DNA from: RBG-16-66-20 sp038040245 | Lineage (GTDB): Bacteria > Pseudomonadota > Gammaproteobacteria > Burkholderiales > SG8-39 | Assembly (NCBI GenBank): GCA_038040245.1 | Contig: JBBPIU010000002.1 | Location: 6,163 to 70,162 of the forward strand | Direction of reading: 5' to 3' | Length of the DNA stretch: 64,000 nucleotides | Made by a program: the position numbers and the translations under genes | In this document: positions 61,001 to 64,000 of the stretch, piece after piece | Numbering within the stretch: the first letter of the stretch is position 1 | Layout: every line of letters begins with the position of its first letter | The notes under the pieces: model-generated | Seen by the model: the letters and a program-made list of their open reading frames with translations, nothing else | Told to the model about the DNA's origin: nothing | Databases searched by the model: none

Positions 61001-61737
61001 CAGGCCGCCTTCGCCCTGCGCACGGAGGCGGCGGCGTGCGCGAAGCGCACGACCTCGCCGACGACGATGAGCGCGGGACCCGTGAAACCGTCGGCGCGCA
61101 ACTCGCCGAGCGTCGCGACGAGCTGCTTCTGGCTGGCGCGCGTGCCGTTCTCGATGATGCAGGCCGGCGTCGCGGCGTCCATGCCCGCCTCCCGAAGCTG
61201 CGACACGATATGCGCGAGGCGCTTGCGTCCCATGTAGATCACCAGGGTCGTCCCGGAGCGGGCCAGCGCCTGCCAATCGGGCTCCGCCTCGTCCACGGCA
61301 TGGCCGGTGATGAAGGTGACGCCGCGCGCCACGCCCCGGTAGGTCACCGGGATGCCGAGCGCCGCGGGAACCGCCGTGCCGGCGGTGATTCCGGGAATCA
61401 CCTCGACCTCGATGCCCTGGGCCCGCAGGGACTGCGCCTCCTCGCCACCGCGCCCGAAGACGAAAGGATCCCCGCCCTTCAGCCGCACCACGTTCTTTCC
61501 CTGCCTGGCATAGAGGACGAGAAGCTTTTCGATGAACGACTGGGAGGTGGACCGGCAACCGCCGCGCTTGCCGACCTCAATGATCCTCGCGTCAGAGCGC
61601 GCGTGCGCGAGGCAGCCGCGGCTCACCAGCGCGTCGACCAGCACCACGTCGGCCGCGCCCAGCGCGCGCGCCGCCTTGAGCGTAAGCAACTCGGGATCCC
61701 CCGGTCCGGCGCCGATCAGAGTGACGAGCGGCCTCAT
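61000..61737 (-). CDS. cobA: Uroporphyrinogen-III C-methyltransferase (SUMT)
   Basis: A 245-residue SAM-dependent enzyme that methylates uroporphyrinogen III to precorrin-2, precursor of the siroheme needed by NirB. Signatures are TLIGAGPGDPELLTLKAARAL, RLKGGDPFVFGRGGEEA, GITAGTAVPAALGIPVTYRGVARGV and GTTLVIYMG. No CysG-type dehydrogenase/ferrochelatase domain is attached, so siroheme completion is encoded elsewhere. Its stop overlaps nirB; the nrtD stop lies 3 bases upstream of its start. Confidence 0.97.
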   Translation of the reverse strand: MRPLVTLIGAGPGDPELLTLKAARALGAADVVLVDALVSRGCLAHARSDARIIEVGKRGGCRSTSQSFIEKLLVLYARQGKNVVRLKGGDPFVFGRGGEEAQSLRAQGIEVEVIPGITAGTAVPAALGIPVTYRGVARGVTFITGHAVDEAEPDWQALARSGTTLVIYMGRKRLAHIVSQLREAGMDAATPACIIENGTRASQKQLVATLGELRADGFTGPALIVVGEVVRFAHAAASVRRAKAA

Positions 61738-61740
61738 CCT

Positions 61741-62532
61741 TCACGCGGCCTGTTTGAGCTGCTTGCGGTAGAGGAAATCCATGACCGTGGTGCGCAGCTC
61801 GATGTAGCGGCGGTCGCTGGCGAGCGCCAGGCGGTCCCTTGGCCGCGGCAGGTCGACTTCGAGCACGCCGCCGATACGGGCGGCCGGGCCGTTGGTCATC
61901 ATCACGATGCGGTTGGAGAGCAATACCGCTTCGTCCACGTCGTGCGTCACCATCAGTACCGTGGCGCCGGTCTTGTCGACGATGCGCAGCAATTCGTCCT
62001 GCAGGTTGGCGCGCGTCAAGGCGTCGAGCGCGCCAAACGGCTCGTCCAGCAACAGCATCTTGGGCTCGATGGCCAGCGCCCGCGCGATGCCGACACGCTG
62101 CTTCATGCCGCCGGAGATCTCGTGCGGGTACTTTGCCTCGGCGGCGGTCAGGTCGACCATGGCGAGCGCCTTGTGAGTCCGCTCTTTAAGGATATTTTTT
62201 TTATCGGAAAAAACTCTTTCAACGGCGAGATAAACATTGTCGAAGCAGGTCAGCCAGGGCAGCAGCGAGTGGTTCTGGAACACCACGCCGCGGTCCGGGC
62301 CGGGGCCGGCGATTTCGCGCTCGGCGAGCAGGATGCCGCCCTCGGTCGGATGCAGCAGGCCGGCGACCAGGTTCAGCAGCGTGGATTTGCCGCAGCCCGA
62401 GTGGCCGATGAGCGACACGAAGTCACCCTTCTTCACGGTGAGGTCGATGCGCTCGATCGCGATGAAACCACCCTTCTTGGTCTCGAAGGTCATGCCGACG
62501 TCGTCGATGCGCAGGTACCGGTCCGTGTCCAT
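61741..62532 (-). CDS. nrtD: Nitrate ABC transporter ATP-binding protein
   Basis: A 263-residue ABC ATPase. Walker A is GHSGCGKSTLLN, the Q-loop is VFQNHSLLPWLT, the signature is ISGGMKQRVGIARAL, Walker B is MLLLDEPFGALD and the switch His is THDVDEA. ATG 62532 is in the 8-base gap after nrtB. The NrtD/SsuB subgroup is fixed by neighbours (nrtA, nrtB, nirB, nasA). An AT-rich patch at 62181-62220 includes eight consecutive A on the coding strand and encodes FSDKKNILKERTHK. Confidence 0.95.
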   Translation of the reverse strand: MDTDRYLRIDDVGMTFETKKGGFIAIERIDLTVKKGDFVSLIGHSGCGKSTLLNLVAGLLHPTEGGILLAEREIAGPGPDRGVVFQNHSLLPWLTCFDNVYLAVERVFSDKKNILKERTHKALAMVDLTAAEAKYPHEISGGMKQRVGIARALAIEPKMLLLDEPFGALDALTRANLQDELLRIVDKTGATVLMVTHDVDEAVLLSNRIVMMTNGPAARIGGVLEVDLPRPRDRLALASDRRYIELRTTVMDFLYRKQLKQAA

Positions 62533-62540
62533 GGGTTCCC

Positions 62541-63458
62541 TTAGTTGTAGCTGAAGCGCCTGGCGAGCAGCACCAGCGCCTGCTCGAGCAGCAGGCCGAC
62601 GATGCCGATGGTGAAGATGGCGATGATGATGTGCTCCACCTTCAGGTTGTTCCATTCGTCCCAGACCCAGAAGCCGATGCCGACGCCGCCGGTCAGCATT
62701 TCCGCCGCCACGATCACCAGCCAGGCAACGCCGATCGACAGGCGCACGCCGGTGATCATGTAGGGCAGCACCGCGGGAAACAGGATCCTGGTGAACACCT
62801 TCCACTCGGAAAGGTTCAGCACGCGCGCGACGTTGAGATAGTCCTGCGGGATCTGGCGCACGCCGACCGCGGTATTGACGATCATCGGCCACAGACTGCA
62901 AACGAAGATGACGTAGATCGCCGCCGGGTTGGCGGCCTTGAAGAGCAGCAAGCCGATCGGCAGCCAGGCAAGCGGCGACACGGGCTTCAGCAGCGCGATG
63001 ATCGGCGCTGCCATGCCGGAGAGGAACTTGAAGCGCCCGATCATGAAGCCGAGCGGGATGCCCACCGCCGCGGCAAGGCCGAAGCCGATGCCGACGCGCT
63101 TGAGCGACGACAGCACGTTCCAGCCGATGCCCTGGTCGTTGGGTCCCTTTGAGTAGAACGGGTCGGAGAAGATCGTCACCGCCGCGTGCCACACCAAGCC
63201 CGGGCCGGGGATGCGCCCGCCCTGCCGGGCGACGATCTCCCAGAGCGCGACAAAAGCAACCAGGCCGGCCAGCATCGCAATTACTTGCAGCACCCACTCC
63301 GGCGCGCGCGCCCTGCGGTAGCCGGTGGGCACCGGTTTGGCGACCGTCTTGCGCCTGGCCACTGCGTCGACGCGCTCCGCAAGCGCTGCGGCGGCAGGGT
63401 GCGGCCCGCTGGCGCGAATCGGAATGGCGGACGGAACAGATGCGGGCACGGCGCTCAT
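62541..63458 (-). CDS. nrtB: Nitrate ABC transporter permease
   Basis: A 305-residue inner-membrane permease of the NitT/TauT class. It has a ~55-residue cytosolic N-terminal extension, about six TM helices from VLQVIAMLAGLVAFVALWE, and the cytoplasmic EAA-like loop IPQDYLNVARVLNLSEWKVFTRILFPAVLPYMITG. The partner ATPase (nrtD) lies 8 bases downstream and the binding protein (nrtA) ends directly upstream. Confidence 0.95.
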   Translation of the reverse strand: MSAVPASVPSAIPIRASGPHPAAAALAERVDAVARRKTVAKPVPTGYRRARAPEWVLQVIAMLAGLVAFVALWEIVARQGGRIPGPGLVWHAAVTIFSDPFYSKGPNDQGIGWNVLSSLKRVGIGFGLAAAVGIPLGFMIGRFKFLSGMAAPIIALLKPVSPLAWLPIGLLLFKAANPAAIYVIFVCSLWPMIVNTAVGVRQIPQDYLNVARVLNLSEWKVFTRILFPAVLPYMITGVRLSIGVAWLVIVAAEMLTGGVGIGFWVWDEWNNLKVEHIIIAIFTIGIVGLLLEQALVLLARRFSYN

Positions 63459-64000
63459 TCAGGCCACCTTCACTTTGAAGCTGCCGGCGTACTTCTTCGG
63501 ATCCTTGCCGTCCCACACCACACCGTCGATGAACTTGGAAGTGCGCATCGGATCCTTGGGCATTGACGCCTTGGCCATTGCCGCGGCGTCCTTGTAGACG
63601 TCGAGCCGGTTGACCTGCCTGGCGATCGCGAGATAGTCCGGGTCGGTCTTGAGCAACCCCCAGCGGCGGTGCTGGGTCATGAACCACATGCCGTCGGACA
63701 GGTAGGGGAAGGTGACGTGACCGTCGTTGTAGAATTTCATGTAGTCCTTGTCGTCCCACACCTTGCCGATGCCGTTGTCGTAGCGCCCAAGCATCCGCGC
63801 CACGATCACGTCCTTGTCGGTGTTGACATAGGACTTGTCCGCGACCACTTCGGCTGTTTTCTGGCGGTTGGAGAGCGAGGCGTCGATCCATCTGCCGGCG
63901 TCGATGATCGCCGCGGTCATGGCACGCGCGGTATTCGGATGCTTCTGCACGAACTCCGCCGAGCAGCCGAGCGTTTTCTCGGGGTGGTCCTGCCAGATTT
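63459..64000 (-). CDS. nrtA: Nitrate-binding protein NrtA, C-terminal part (runs off window)
   Basis: The frame is open to the window edge, reading IWQDHPEKTLGCSAEFVQKHPNTARAMTAA onward, with the start beyond 64000. The visible ~180 residues are the C-terminal lobe of a NitT/NrtA-type periplasmic nitrate/nitrite-binding protein (VTFPYLSDGMWFMTQHRRWGLLKTDPDYLAIA). First in the order nrtA-nrtB-nrtD-cobA-nirB-nirD/nasA, with no gap before nrtB. Confidence 0.93.
   Translation of the reverse strand, partial: IWQDHPEKTLGCSAEFVQKHPNTARAMTAAIIDAGRWIDASLSNRQKTAEVVADKSYVNTDKDVIVARMLGRYDNGIGKVWDDKDYMKFYNDGHVTFPYLSDGMWFMTQHRRWGLLKTDPDYLAIARQVNRLDVYKDAAAMAKASMPKDPMRTSKFIDGVVWDGKDPKKYAGSFKVKVA

Noticed and set aside
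61741..63891. A 716-codon minus-strand frame extending nrtD upstream through nrtB.
   Set aside because: Sequence before ATG 62532 is a shifted reading of nrtB and nrtA; ABC ATPase homology begins at MDTDRYLRIDD.

Overview
The window is a GC-rich chromosomal segment of a betaproteobacterium. This is inferred from gene order and family content, not from any rRNA. The run mrcA, pilMNOPQ, aroK, aroB, gltB, gltD and the neighbouring cyaY/lptM/lysA block are typical of that class. Two Bug-type (TctC) solute-binding protein genes, one reduced to its 3' end, also fit. No tRNA, rRNA, CRISPR array, transposase or integrase is visible, and no gap between genes exceeds 300 bases.

Layout. 1-4.4 kb: end of an ECF sigma factor with its membrane anti-sigma factor, a fumarylacetoacetate-hydrolase-family enzyme overlapping an NYN/OST-HTH RNA-binding protein, and a ThDP-dependent enzyme. 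4.4-10.1 kb (minus): RND pump and adaptor, lysA, lptM. 10.2-12.8 kb: a broken cyaY and mrcA. 12.95-18.0 kb: the pilMNOPQ type IV pilus assembly operon, closed by a strong intrinsic terminator. 18.1-26.6 kb: aroK-aroB, gltB-gltD and a Crp/Fnr regulator. 26.7-32.5 kb: a small membrane peptide, an MgtC-family protein, glmU-glmS and a PYROXD2-like flavoprotein.

32.5-52.4 kb is mainly metal-resistance genes. It starts with a CueR-box promoter driving copA-cueR. A long plus-strand run of periplasmic copper proteins follows: a CzcI-like peptide, a TolC-like lipoprotein, a multicopper oxidase, a cytochrome c-like protein whose haem motif is CVTCD, a Met-rich CusF protein, a cupredoxin, CusF, a Spy-like protein and two unknown small proteins. 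It ends in cusC-cusB-cusA, in which CusB carries a fused CusF domain. Next come a short mer locus (merR divergent from merT-merP and a GDCCVxC zinc-ribbon protein, with no merA) and a cadR-type regulator divergent from a CDF-like exporter. Both regulators face recognisable MerR-family promoters. Cu(I) would be pumped to the periplasm by CopA, buffered and oxidised there, and expelled by CusCBA.

49-55.6 kb also holds a putative secreted metalloprotease, a Bug transporter protein followed by a deletion scar, a DMT transporter with a very His-rich tail, an internally deleted methyltransferase, an ACMSD-like amidohydrolase and a class II aldolase. 55.7-64 kb (minus) is an assimilatory nitrate operon: nrtA (partial), nrtB, nrtD, cobA, nirB and an unusual NirD-NasA fusion.

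Most notable: the NirD-NasA fusion; several genes that look internally deleted (cyaY, methyltransferase, amidohydrolase/Bug scar); the haem-motif-altered cytochrome in the copper cluster; the merA-less mer operon ending in a Cys-rich protein; the 25-His tail beside cadR; and a set of short AT-rich tracts inside otherwise GC-rich conserved genes.
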